In this document: positions 33,029-41,435 of the stretch, one piece after another
How the letters are laid out: every line of letters starts with the position of its first letter
How positions within the stretch are numbered: position 1 is the first letter of the stretch
Source: Planctomycetota bacterium
GTDB lineage: Bacteria > Planctomycetota > PLA2
Reading direction: 5' to 3'
Length of the DNA stretch: 64,000 nt
Assembly (NCBI GenBank): GCA_021776785.1
Contig: JAJFFF010000050.1
Location: forward strand, 1-64,000
Notes under the pieces: generated by a model
What the model saw: the letters and a program-made list of their open reading frames with translations, nothing else
Databases searched by the model: none
What the model was told of the DNA's origin: nothing
Translations under genes and position numbers: made by a program

Positions 33029-33496
33029 GTGATATCAGGCGACCGGAGTACCGAAGTCGAAGAAACCGTGCTCAAGTTCACGACGCCGGACGTGACGATT
33101 GAACTGCAGGGTTCCGAAGAGTTTGTTGAGCGACAGATTCGTTTCTTTCGCCACTACTTGCGTGACTTAGAAACCGAGAACGTGGAGCCCGGTTCGGACG
33201 CACGTCCGGCGCTCGCCGAGTTCTTCCAGGTCCGCGCCACCAAGACCGGACGCGGTGCGATTCAAGAAGCGCTCCTCTTGTTTGGGTTCTACCTCCAAGA
33301 GGTGGAAGGGCAGTCCGAGTTTTCGATCGAGCAGATCGGCGGATGCTTCGCCGTCGTCGGTCGCGACCTTCCCAAAAACCTTCATCACGCAGTCGGCACT
33401 CTCAAGCGCAAGCACGGTTGGTTTGACGAGGGATCTAAGCGCGGCCTTTACCGCGTGAGCGAGCAGGGGCGTTCCCTGGTTCGCCCCGTTCGCTAA
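33029..33496 (+). CDS. Hypothetical cytoplasmic protein
   Basis: 155 residues from a GTG start. The first half is acidic (TTPDVTIELQGSEEFVERQIRFFRHYLRDLE). The second half (ALLLFGFYLQEV, GGCFAVVGRDLPKNLHHAVGTLKRKHGWFDEGSKRGLYRVSEQGRSLV) ends like a winged-helix domain, with an HhxxxhxxLKRK recognition-like helix and a turn. It may be a DNA-binding regulator. No family is recognised. Confidence 0.6.
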   Translation: MISGDRSTEVEETVLKFTTPDVTIELQGSEEFVERQIRFFRHYLRDLETENVEPGSDARPALAEFFQVRATKTGRGAIQEALLLFGFYLQEVEGQSEFSIEQIGGCFAVVGRDLPKNLHHAVGTLKRKHGWFDEGSKRGLYRVSEQGRSLVRPVR

Positions 33497-33580
33497 GCGC
33501 GCTTCGGGCCCCGACTTGGGGCGAAGGCGAGATCTAAGATCGTCGATCAAGCTGCGGGCATGGACTGCCGATAAACCAGC

Positions 33581-34144
33581 GTGCGTCAAGGGCTGACGAC
33601 TATTGTGGGACTGGGACTATTGACCGCCATTTTCATGGCGTTGATGTCCATGTTCTATCTCCAGCAGATCCCGACGCGGGCCGACCTGGAGCGCTTGGAG
33701 AAAGACATCCGGCGCGAGCACGGCCTCTATCTCTCGGCCATCGCGCCGATCGAGGTGACGCTCGTGCGCCCCGGCGAAGACGGCGGTCGCAGCGGCCTCG
33801 ATATCAAAGTCGTCATGCGCGCCGATCTGCGCAAGCACCCCCAGACAATCGACCTCTACTTAAAGCGCATCGCGGAAAGCGTGGTGGAGCACCCGGACTG
33901 GCAGGGCAAGATCACCAAGGTCTCGGTCGCGCAGTTCAAAAAAGGCGGGCGGAGCTACACGCTCGGCCAAGACGCCACCGCGCCGAAGCCGCCGATCGAA
34001 GCCGCCCCCGGTCCCGACACGGCCGGCTCGGACAAAGCCCACCCCGCCAAGACCGCGAAGCCGGTCGCGCCCGCGAAATCAAACGCACACGCCCCGGGTG
34101 GCAACGAGGCGACCAAGCCGGCCCCCGCGAAGTCCGGCTCCTAG
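33581..34144 (+). CDS. Membrane-anchored hypothetical protein with Lys/Ala/Pro tail
   Basis: 187 residues, GTG start. One N-terminal helix (about 6-27) is followed by a compact alpha/beta region (about 35-120, with DIKVVMRADLRKHPQTIDLYLKRIAESVVEH) and a disordered tail rich in Ala, Pro, Lys and Gly. It is the first of several anchored unknown proteins here. No family is recognised. Confidence 0.6.
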   Translation: MRQGLTTIVGLGLLTAIFMALMSMFYLQQIPTRADLERLEKDIRREHGLYLSAIAPIEVTLVRPGEDGGRSGLDIKVVMRADLRKHPQTIDLYLKRIAESVVEHPDWQGKITKVSVAQFKKGGRSYTLGQDATAPKPPIEAAPGPDTAGSDKAHPAKTAKPVAPAKSNAHAPGGNEATKPAPAKSGS

Positions 34145-34312
34145 CGGGCTCCCTTTCCGGGCCTGTATGGATGGCGCGTCGCTCCAGCGTCGTTTGAATT
34201 CGCCCGGATATTGCGTCCATCCTGGGCGCTGCTAGACTATTTGGTTCCCCATAAACCGCGTTAGAAACGCTCCGGTACCGCCTGTGGCGGGCCCACACCG
34301 GGGGAGTAAGTC

Positions 34313-34573
34313 ATGAAGTCCGGCATCCATCCCACCTACGAAACCTGCACCGTGAAATGTGCGTGCGGGAACGCGTTCGAAACACGCGCCACCAAGACCG
34401 CGATCAAGGTCGATATCTGCAACGTGTGCCACCCCTTCTACACGGGCAAGCAGAAGTTTGTGGACTCGGCGGGTCGCGTGCAGCGCTTCCGCGAGCGCTA
34501 CGGCGACTATCGCAAGAAGCGGGGCGGCGGAACTTCCGAAGCCGATGCAAAACCGGCTTCGGACGACGCGTAA
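34313..34573 (+). CDS. rpmE: Large ribosomal subunit protein bL31
   Basis: 86 residues. The L31 signature is present: [27 protein letters not shown], with [24 protein letters not shown]. The CxC...CxxC cysteines make it the zinc-binding (C+) form. The C terminus is extended with an acidic stretch (about 15 residues). It starts the rpmE-prfA-prmC cluster that is common in bacteria. Confidence 0.96.
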   Translation: MKSGIHPTYETCTVKCACGNAFETRATKTAIKVDICNVCHPFYTGKQKFVDSAGRVQRFRERYGDYRKKRGGGTSEADAKPASDDA

Positions 34574-34585
34574 GTCGATCATTTC

Positions 34586-35674
34586 GTGGCGGAGCCGGAA
34601 AGCCTGCCCGAGGTCTTAGCGCGCTATCGCGAGCTGACGTCGCTCCTCGAAAATCCCGAGGTGGCCACGAATCAGGCGCGAGTGCGCGAGATCGTTAAGG
34701 AGCGCGGTCAACTCCAGGGACGTGCTGTGAAGTACGAGGAGTGGCTCTCTAAGCGCGCGGAGATCGCGTCGACGCAAGCGCTCTTAGAAGACCCCGAGAT
34801 GGCGGAGATGGCGCAAGAAGAGCTCGCCACGCTCGAACCGCAGCTCTTAGCACTCACCGAAGACTTGGCCGACGAAATGGCGGCCGACGAAGCGGAATCG
34901 GCCAAGAGCGTGATTATCGAGATCCGCCCCGGCGCGGGCGGCGACGAGGCCGCACTGTTTGCCGGCGAGCTGTTCGAGATGTATCGCCGATGGGCTGAGG
35001 CGAGCCGGTTCAAGACGGAGGTGATGGACATCCAGCGCACCGAACTTGGCGGTCTGCGCGAAGTGACGTTCTCCGTCAAGGGCAAGGGCGTCTATCGCGC
35101 GCTGAAGTTTGAGTCCGGGGGCCATCGCGTCCAGCGCGTACCCGCGACCGAAACGCAGGGGCGTGTGCACACCTCCGCCGCCACCGTCGCCGTATTGCCC
35201 GAGGCCGAAGCCGTCGAAATCGACATCAAAGAAGAAGACCTAAAAATCGACACGATGCGGGCGGGCGGGCCCGGCGGCCAAAAGGTCAACAAGACCGAAT
35301 CGGCCATCCGGATCACGCACGTTCCGACCGGAATTGTCGTGAAGTGCCAGGACGAAAAATCCCAGCACAAAAACCGCGCGCGGGCGATGCGCGTGCTCTC
35401 CTCGCGGCTCTATGAGCGGATGCGGGCCGAGCGCGACGCCAAGCGGGCGGCCACCCGGAAGGCCCAGGTGGGGTCCGGGGACCGGAGCGAGCGGATTCGG
35501 ACCTACAATTTTCCGCAAGACCGATGCAGCGATCACCGTTTGGACTTCAATCTGCCGCGGCTTCCGGACATTATGCAGGGCAAAATCGACCCACTCATTG
35601 AGGCGTTACGTAAAAAAGAGAAGGCGATGCGCCTCGCGGAGCTGGATCTCGGAGAGTTGGAGGAGAAGAAATGA
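34586..35674 (+). CDS. prfA: Peptide chain release factor 1
   Basis: 362 residues, GTG start. The tripeptide anticodon P-A-T (186-188, in [10 protein letters not shown]) reads UAA and UAG. GGQ at 230-232 ([19 protein letters not shown]) triggers peptidyl-tRNA hydrolysis and is the target of PrmC methylation; prmC lies two genes downstream. The stop overlaps the next start (ATGA). Confidence 0.97.
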   Translation: MAEPESLPEVLARYRELTSLLENPEVATNQARVREIVKERGQLQGRAVKYEEWLSKRAEIASTQALLEDPEMAEMAQEELATLEPQLLALTEDLADEMAADEAESAKSVIIEIRPGAGGDEAALFAGELFEMYRRWAEASRFKTEVMDIQRTELGGLREVTFSVKGKGVYRALKFESGGHRVQRVPATETQGRVHTSAATVAVLPEAEAVEIDIKEEDLKIDTMRAGGPGGQKVNKTESAIRITHVPTGIVVKCQDEKSQHKNRARAMRVLSSRLYERMRAERDAKRAATRKAQVGSGDRSERIRTYNFPQDRCSDHRLDFNLPRLPDIMQGKIDPLIEALRKKEKAMRLAELDLGELEEKK

Positions 35675-36315
35675 TCGAAAACAATCTGCCCCCGCAAGAT
35701 GACGGGGATATCGAAGACGACTTCGAGACGACCGCGGACGACGTCGGGTTGGATGACGGCCCCGCCGACATGCCGTCGGCGCCCGCGATGGCGCCGGCCG
35801 GCCCTTCGGGACCGCGCACGTTTAAAGAGCATTACACGATTTTGCTCGGCGCCTCGATGTGCGTTGTCTCGGGCCTATCCGTTTGGGAGCGTCACACGGT
35901 CTACGGCGTTGAGGTGCGTGGCACGCAGAGCGTCCTCTATTCGTTCATGCTGGCATTCGCGCTCTACACGGTAGGCGTTGGGATCTCCAACATCAGCACC
36001 GGTCGTTTGCGCGGCATGGGGATCACGTTCCTCACGGGCATCATGGGCCTTTGGATGGGCGTCAAAGGACTGCTCGCGTTCAACAGCGTCAAAGGCTTCA
36101 AGGGCTGGAGCGAGTACGAGGAGTTCTTGAAGTCGGGCACGGGTCACAACCTGAAGTTGCAGATCGAAGGTTGGTTGGGCCAGTGGGGCCCCGGCGTTTG
36201 GTTAGCGACGTTTGGGGGCGCGCTGATCATGTTTGTGTTCTTAAAAGCCATCTTTGGCGGCAAGAAAAAGGACGCAGCTCCGGCCGCGCCCGCGCGCGGG
36301 CGCCGTCGTAAATAG
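35671..36315 (+). CDS. Membrane protein inserted between prfA and prmC
   Basis: 214 residues, coupled to prfA by a four-base overlap. The first 50 residues are acidic then Pro/Ala-rich. Four hydrophobic segments follow (about 55-70, 88-106, 112-128, 172-190), and the end is a basic Lys/Arg tail (GKKKD...RGRRRK). No family is recognised. Its location inside a conserved translation-termination cluster is notable. Confidence 0.7.
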   Translation: MIENNLPPQDDGDIEDDFETTADDVGLDDGPADMPSAPAMAPAGPSGPRTFKEHYTILLGASMCVVSGLSVWERHTVYGVEVRGTQSVLYSFMLAFALYTVGVGISNISTGRLRGMGITFLTGIMGLWMGVKGLLAFNSVKGFKGWSEYEEFLKSGTGHNLKLQIEGWLGQWGPGVWLATFGGALIMFVFLKAIFGGKKKDAAPAAPARGRRRK

Positions 36316-36324
36316 TTTTCGCGT

Positions 36325-37146
36325 TTGACGATCGAAGAAACGATTCGACGCTCCGCGTCGAGGCTTGAAAAAGGAGGGTGTGACTCTCCCCGCCTCGATG
36401 CGGAGCTTTTTTTGTGCGCGTTGTTGGAGACCGACCGCGCCGGGTTGTTCGTGCAAGCGACGCACCCGTTCCCCGACGTGTTGGCGGCGCCGCTGCATGC
36501 GATGGTGCGCCGGCGGCTGACGGGCGACCCCGTGGCGTACATCCTGGGCAAACAGGAGTTTTACGGACGGGAATTCGCAATCACGCCCGCCGTGTTGGTG
36601 CCGCGCCCGGAGACCGAACTGTTGGTGGAGCGTGTCCTCGCGTTGGCCCCGCGCAGTCTGCTTGAGATCGGAACGGGGAGCGGATGCGTGGTTGTGAGTT
36701 GCGCCGTTGCGCTGCAAGAGGCTGCGTGCACAGCAACCGACATCGCCGCGGACGCGCTCGCGGTCGCCGAGCAAAACGCGGAACGCTATCGCGTGGCGCA
36801 CCGCTGCACGTTTTTATCCGGCGATCTGTACGCCCCGGTGCGCGGGCGCGGGCCGTTTGATGTGATCGCGAGCAACCCGCCGTACGTAGAATCGACGTTC
36901 ACGGTCGAGACCAACGAGCCGAACCATGCGCTGTACGCGGGCGCCGATGGGCTCGACGTAATCCGCCGGCTGATCGTTGAGGCGCCGCTGTACCTCCACG
37001 CGGACGGCGTGTTCCTGTGCGAGATCGGCGAACACCAGGCCGAAGCCGTCCGCGCACTGGCCGAAGAACACTTCGGGATGGTGACCATCCACAGCGACCT
37101 GCGCCAGCAACCGCGGCTCCTCGAAGCGACCGATCCGAACTACTAG
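36325..37146 (+). CDS. prmC: Protein-(glutamine-N5) methyltransferase PrmC
   Basis: 273 residues, TTG start nine bases after the preceding stop. Helical N-terminal domain, then PRPETELLVERVL, SAM motif LLEIGTGSGCVVVS and the substrate motif NPPY at 184-187. PrmC methylates the GGQ glutamine of release factors, consistent with prfA upstream. Confidence 0.95.
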   Translation: MTIEETIRRSASRLEKGGCDSPRLDAELFLCALLETDRAGLFVQATHPFPDVLAAPLHAMVRRRLTGDPVAYILGKQEFYGREFAITPAVLVPRPETELLVERVLALAPRSLLEIGTGSGCVVVSCAVALQEAACTATDIAADALAVAEQNAERYRVAHRCTFLSGDLYAPVRGRGPFDVIASNPPYVESTFTVETNEPNHALYAGADGLDVIRRLIVEAPLYLHADGVFLCEIGEHQAEAVRALAEEHFGMVTIHSDLRQQPRLLEATDPNY

Positions 37147-37205
37147 AGAAGTGCTTGGAATAGCGAGAGCGAGAGATCGGAGTCGAGATCAAGGAGCGGA
37201 CCGCA

Positions 37206-37224
37206 GCTGTAGCAACGCTACAGC
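37206..37224. repeat. Hairpin between convergent genes
   Basis: GCTGTAGC-AAC-GCTACAGC is a perfect 8-base stem between the convergent prmC and 37290 genes. Outer flanks can extend it (GCGGA left, TCCGC right). It may serve as a bidirectional terminator although it lacks T tracts. Confidence 0.5.
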
Positions 37225-37289
37225 GAGGATCCGCGACGCAGAGATCGCCTTCGAGATCCGCTCGCAGCCCATGTGACTTTTTCACTGGG

Positions 37290-37817
37290 CTAGGCGTGAT
37301 CAAACATCTCGACGAGCGCGCCGTCTTCGCGTTCGTCGCTGAGTTGTTTCACCACAGCGCGGAAGGGATCCCAAGCGATGCCGCTTGAGAGCACAACTGT
37401 GGAGCGCCAGTGGTTGGGCGCGCGCCGCGGACTCCACGTCGCTTTGCCCGCGCGCACAAAGATCTCGCCGACGATGCAGCCGAATTCCGTGCACACCAAC
37501 CGAAACAGGTTGCGCGGGAAGTTGGGATCTTGTTCCTCGGTGAGCTTCCAGCGTAGCTCCGCGTTGAGGATCGAGTCCAAGTAGACAAGACCGTCGCGGT
37601 TGGGCTCGAGATCGTGTTTGCGCACCTGGTAGATGCGTTCGACGCCGTCGAGCGCTAGTTTTTCGAGAGTCTTGGGCAAAAGCTCGAGCTCTACCGAAGT
37701 GACGCCCAAGTCAAACGCCTCAAGCGACGCGTGCCCCTCGGGCACTTGCACCCGAAACCAACGCGCGAAGAGCGCGTCTGCCGAAATCGTGTCCGGCGCC
37801 TTCCGAAACGGCCACAT
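37290..37817 (-). CDS. Hypothetical protein
   Basis: 175 residues, soluble, without signal. It starts MWPFRKAPDTISADALFARWFRVQVPEGHASLEAFDLGV and ends in a compact strand-helix region (AWDPFRAVVKQLSDEREDGALVEMFDHA). It could be a small alpha/beta protein. No family is recognised. It converges on prmC. Confidence 0.55.
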   Translation of the reverse strand: MWPFRKAPDTISADALFARWFRVQVPEGHASLEAFDLGVTSVELELLPKTLEKLALDGVERIYQVRKHDLEPNRDGLVYLDSILNAELRWKLTEEQDPNFPRNLFRLVCTEFGCIVGEIFVRAGKATWSPRRAPNHWRSTVVLSSGIAWDPFRAVVKQLSDEREDGALVEMFDHA

Positions 37818-38274
37818 GACGCAACCAGAATAGCAGTCGGCATCTCAAAACGCGCCGCACGCTCGGTGCGTCGCCAATCCAGTTTGATAATGCGCTCCGC
37901 GGCCTTGATTCCACCGCCGCGTCTAACACGCCGCCGGCTGCATTGAACCCGATCGAGCCCAAGTCGATAACAACGACATCTTGGCGTGTGCCCACAGCCA
38001 CGTCGGCGGTCGTTCCGACGACGTCTTCCAGAACAATGGCGTGTTCGGCGGTACAGGTCAGATCCCTAGTGAATCGAGCGTAGCAGATTCGGGGGAACGC
38101 CTAGGCAATCCGGGCTTGATCCACCAGCCGCACCAGTCGTCGCCGGCTGCGGCAGGCCGGCGTGGTCACAGCAACTCCGACCGTGAGTCCTAGCGATGTA
38201 ACATTAGTGGAATAAAATTGTGATTTCAGAGTTCATAGCTACTGTTTGGTTGAGTCGTCAGTCAGGAGATCATC
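37818..38274. other. 457-base intergenic region, possible gene remnant
   Basis: No intact gene is supported. An open minus-strand stretch from about 38100 to 37830 has protein-like hydrophobic periodicity (VVVIDLGSIGFNAAGGVLDAAV) but lacks a convincing start, so it may be a fragment of a lost gene. The right-hand 100 bases become less GC-rich and carry the leader of the 38275 gene. Confidence 0.45.
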
Positions 38275-39012
38275 ATGAGACGCGCAGCGTTGCGGCTAGG
38301 GTTGGTTTTGGTTTTTGTTGGTTCATTCTGTGCGGTAGCGGATGCTGCGAGCCATACCGTAGCGGAACTGCGAGTGATGAAAGCGGCGGGTCAGATCAAC
38401 GTAGAGCTTGATGCGGGACTCACCAAGCTTGACGAGCTTTGGTCTTGTGCGCCAGCCGCGCTGAAGCAAGGCATCGACAAGGAAACTATCAAGATAGACG
38501 ATAGTTCTGATCCCAATGGCCTGAAGCGTTCCGTTACAACGTTCAAGTGCGGCAAGCCGGTAGAGGTGCATTATAGGTCGGCCGACCTGGCCGATTTCAA
38601 CGTCTACAACGCGAAGTTCATCTTTTTTGAGGAACTGATACACGCGCACCAGGTGCAACAATTCCCGCTCGACAAAGCTGGCGGAGGTGCGGGAATGCCA
38701 GCAGCAGGTGACCAAGACTTTGCCGATGCCGAGCGCTGGTATCTTGAAGTTGAAGCTCGCGCGAAGGCCGACAACGAGGTTTCACCGCTCTCCGGCAAGC
38801 AGCCTAACATCCAGGGCATAAACATGACCGACGCCGCAGCCAAGGCTCAGGCCGACCAAGCTGCGGCGAAATCAAAAGCGGACGCCAAACGAAATCTCTG
38901 TGATGCACTAGGCAAGATTCCGTCGTCAACCGGCCAAGGCACATCAAAGAAAGCAAAAGGCTATAGGAAGTTCGCTGGCTGCAAGCTCCTTACTGTCTTG
39001 TTCAGTTGGTAA
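38275..39012 (+). CDS. Secreted protein with EELIHAHQ motif
   Basis: 245 residues with a clear signal peptide (MRRAALRLGLVLVFVGSFCAVADAA). A CAGGAG ribosome site precedes the ATG. Residues about 111-124 read KFIFFEELIHAHQVQQF, which resembles gluzincin HExxH motifs (HELIHAxQ) with the first His replaced by Glu. Four Cys residues flank it. The tail is Ala/Lys-rich, then basic. The DNA is less GC-rich than its neighbours. It is followed by a lipoprotein gene four bases downstream. Protease activity is doubtful. Confidence 0.65.
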   Translation: MRRAALRLGLVLVFVGSFCAVADAASHTVAELRVMKAAGQINVELDAGLTKLDELWSCAPAALKQGIDKETIKIDDSSDPNGLKRSVTTFKCGKPVEVHYRSADLADFNVYNAKFIFFEELIHAHQVQQFPLDKAGGGAGMPAAGDQDFADAERWYLEVEARAKADNEVSPLSGKQPNIQGINMTDAAAKAQADQAAAKSKADAKRNLCDALGKIPSSTGQGTSKKAKGYRKFAGCKLLTVLFSW

Positions 39013-39016
39013 TCAC

Positions 39017-40321
39017 ATGAGACTCATCGTCCTTCTCACTTCTTCGTTCTTGGCGGCGTGCAGCACGCACTCTCCTGACTTCAGAACCGCTTCACAAGTG
39101 GTCCTGAGCTCGCCGCCAGAGATTACAGATTCTGATTTACGGGCACGTCCAGGCTGGAGTTTCAACTCGTCGCAAGCAGATGTGGAAGCTGCGGGTCAGA
39201 TCGACAACGTGACCGTGACTTTCGCAGGGCAGTCAAAGGTCTTGTTTGTCTACCCCTGGCAGGGCTCCGGCGTAAGCACAGTCACCCACTGGCTCGTGGG
39301 CTGCGTGAACCAGGCCGGAACTTTCACTCTCTTCAGGACGGACTTGGTCGCGAACACGAACGGTGATCGTCTACCGGATTCGACAACGACGGTCGCGCTC
39401 CTTGATAGTGGGGCTGTGCCCATGTACGCGTCGCAACTTGTTCGAATTGGGAGTACCGGGACAGTGTTCATGCTGGACAGGCGATGTCAGGACATCATTA
39501 AAGCTTCAGATACCAATGCAGACGGATTTCCGGACTCCATAGGCGTCGCACCGTTCGCAGAGGCATCTGAGTTTCCTGTCCTCCTGAATGCCCAAATCCT
39601 AGTAGCCGAAAGTGACTCGGCGTTGAGCGTAGTTCTCGGATCTTCGCGCTTGGGATTCTATTCGCGGTTCGGAACGCTCTACAATCACCGGGGAAGCTAT
39701 CAGAGGTTCACGGACGCCGATTCCGATGGCGTTGCCGATGCGAATGTGCAGTGGACCAAGCCAGATCCTGCGCCTAGCCTTTGGGTCAATCTTCTCGAGG
39801 TCGGCCAGACCGCAATCAAGATCCAAGGCACTGTCGGTGAGGGCGTTCAGATCTGGAAAATGGACGCCCAACTTGCGCCGAGCCAGTTATTGGCTTCGCA
39901 GCAGTTATCGGCCGGTTGGAACACTCTGACTGTGGCGGCACTCACAGAGGGAACGTGGGTGCGGATCAACTACACGGCTCGCCCCGAGTCGGGGCTGCTG
40001 AAACGGGCCCTTCCTGCAAGCGTGCAGTTGCATTCGGTGGAGCCGTACTACCTGAACGTGGACGGTGACAGCGCAACAGTACTGGGCGTGAACTTTCCGG
40101 CCTTTGTTGGCGCGAGAGTTCGGTATGGCGAGTTTGACCTCAACACAGCGACTTTCCCGTCTTCACAGGTCATGACGGTCACGCGCGTCTCCTCCGAAGA
40201 GATATCGATTTCGATTCCGAGTTTGCCGGCAAGCGCCGCTGGAAGGGCACGAATCGAGGTGTATGAAGCTTCGACGCCCTCACAAACCCTACTTTCGTTC
40301 TCGGTAGGACTTTGCGAATAG
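39017..40321 (+). CDS. Lipoprotein with EF-hand-like repeats and IPT-like end
   Basis: 434 residues. Lipobox LAAC after MRLIVLLTSSFLAAC. At least three Asp-rich calcium-type loops occur: NTNGDRLPDS, DTNADGFPDS and DADSDGVADA, like dockerin or thrombospondin type 3 loops. The C-terminal 95 residues (YYLNVDGDSATVLGVNFPAFVGARVRYGEF...) look like an IPT/TIG Ig-like domain. It is probably surface-exposed and calcium-stabilised. It follows the 38275 gene by four bases, implying a two-gene operon. Confidence 0.7.
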   Translation: MRLIVLLTSSFLAACSTHSPDFRTASQVVLSSPPEITDSDLRARPGWSFNSSQADVEAAGQIDNVTVTFAGQSKVLFVYPWQGSGVSTVTHWLVGCVNQAGTFTLFRTDLVANTNGDRLPDSTTTVALLDSGAVPMYASQLVRIGSTGTVFMLDRRCQDIIKASDTNADGFPDSIGVAPFAEASEFPVLLNAQILVAESDSALSVVLGSSRLGFYSRFGTLYNHRGSYQRFTDADSDGVADANVQWTKPDPAPSLWVNLLEVGQTAIKIQGTVGEGVQIWKMDAQLAPSQLLASQQLSAGWNTLTVAALTEGTWVRINYTARPESGLLKRALPASVQLHSVEPYYLNVDGDSATVLGVNFPAFVGARVRYGEFDLNTATFPSSQVMTVTRVSSEEISISIPSLPASAAGRARIEVYEASTPSQTLLSFSVGLCE

Positions 40322-40337
40322 TCTGGTTGCGGACCGG

Positions 40338-40550
40338 TCAGTCGCAGTAATAGTCGTAGCTTCTGTGGCGGTGGCTGCGGCGGTAGTGTCGGTCGCCGTG
40401 GCGGTCGTCGTGGTCAGCCGCGGCGCCGATCAGGCCACCGATGGCGGCGCCGATCAGGGCGCCTCCGACCACGCGCCGGCTGGTTGTGTGACAACCACCC
40501 ATGCCGACGAGCGAAACCGTGAGTACAAGTAAGACGAGTTTGCGCTTCAT
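40338..40550 (-). CDS. Small glycine-zipper lipoprotein
   Basis: 70 residues. Signal and lipobox GMGGC (residues 16-20), then a Gly-zipper VVGGALIGAAIGGLIGAA, then a His/Arg/Tyr-rich tail (HDDRHGDRHYRRSHRHRSYDYYCD). Glycine-zipper lipoproteins of this size occur in many envelope-bearing bacteria with roles in envelope integrity. Function is unknown here. A ribosome site (AGGAGG) lies upstream on the minus strand. Confidence 0.85.
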   Translation of the reverse strand: MKRKLVLLVLTVSLVGMGGCHTTSRRVVGGALIGAAIGGLIGAAADHDDRHGDRHYRRSHRHRSYDYYCD

Positions 40551-40615
40551 CAGAAATCCTCCTCGCAGTCTTTAACCGACTACTCCCGTCCTTACGCAAC
40601 GCCCTTGCCAAAACG

Positions 40616-40664
40616 AAAAAACCGCCTGGGGAGCGGAGCGCTGGTCGCGCGGCTCCCCGGGCGG
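40616..40664 (-). terminator. Intrinsic terminator of the pur operon
   Basis: A 13-base stem (40622-40634 with 40652-40664, one G-T pair) with a 17-base loop is followed on the minus strand by six T residues. It lies about 50 bases past the purQ stop. Confidence 0.9.
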
Positions 40665-40715
40665 AGACAGTTGGTGTCAGGTGCAGAGGACAGCGTCCGT
40701 GGCAGGCGTCGCTTT

Positions 40716-41435
40716 TTAGGACACTGCAGCAACGGCTTGTTGGAAAAATCGCAAACCGTCCGGCAGGTCGCTTAACCCGTCGCGCGTCCACGTCGGGTGG
40801 TGCCACGGTTCCATGTGTCGTTCGGGGTGCGGCATCAGACCAAGGATGCGACCGGTCGCGTCCGTAAGCCCTGCGATGGAACGCAGCGAACCGTTTGGGT
40901 TGTCGCGGTAACGCAACGCGACCATGCCGTCGCGCTCGAGGCGATCCAGCGTCGCTTCGTCGGCCACGAGCTTGCCTTCGGCGTGCGCGATAGGGAAGTA
41001 AAACGACTCGCCCTTCGTTAGGAACGCGCACTTTCCGTCGACCTCTAACTCGACCCACTTGTCGATGTAGCGGTGCGACGCGTTGTGCGTGAGCGTTACG
41101 TCTTGTTCAGTGAGCCCCGGCAGGAGTCCCGTTTTCACGAGCACCTGAAAGCCGTTACAGATCCCGAGGATGAGGCCGCCGTCTTCGACAAGCTTGCGCG
41201 CTTGCGGAACCACGCGCTCGCGCAGCTCGGTGGCCAACACGCGCCCGGCCGCGACGTCGTCGCCGTAGCTGAATCCACCGGGGATCGCGAGCACGCGGTA
41301 GCTTTGCAACATGGTCGGTTCGGCGAGCAACTCGTTGACGTGACGGCGCTCGGCCGTCATGCCCACGCGTTCGAACGCGTGCGCGGTTTCGAGATCGCAG
41401 TTTGTTCCTGCGGCGCGAAGGATGAGCGCTTTCAC
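40716..41435 (-). CDS. purQ: Phosphoribosylformylglycinamidine synthase, glutaminase subunit
   Basis: 239 residues from GTG 41435, which overlaps the preceding purL stop (GTGA). Class I glutamine amidotransferase: nucleophile C93 in GGLILGICNGFQVLV, with the catalytic His and Glu in GLMPHPERHMEPW. It supplies ammonia from glutamine to PurL. The N terminus KALILRAAGTNCDLET is typical of PurQ. Confidence 0.96.
   Translation of the reverse strand: MKALILRAAGTNCDLETAHAFERVGMTAERRHVNELLAEPTMLQSYRVLAIPGGFSYGDDVAAGRVLATELRERVVPQARKLVEDGGLILGICNGFQVLVKTGLLPGLTEQDVTLTHNASHRYIDKWVELEVDGKCAFLTKGESFYFPIAHAEGKLVADEATLDRLERDGMVALRYRDNPNGSLRSIAGLTDATGRILGLMPHPERHMEPWHHPTWTRDGLSDLPDGLRFFQQAVAAVS

Noticed and set aside
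37720..38001. Minus-strand frame containing VVVIDLGSIGFNAAGG
   Set aside because: It overlaps the start of the better-supported 37290-37817 gene by about 100 bases and has no good start, so only a possible fragment is noted.
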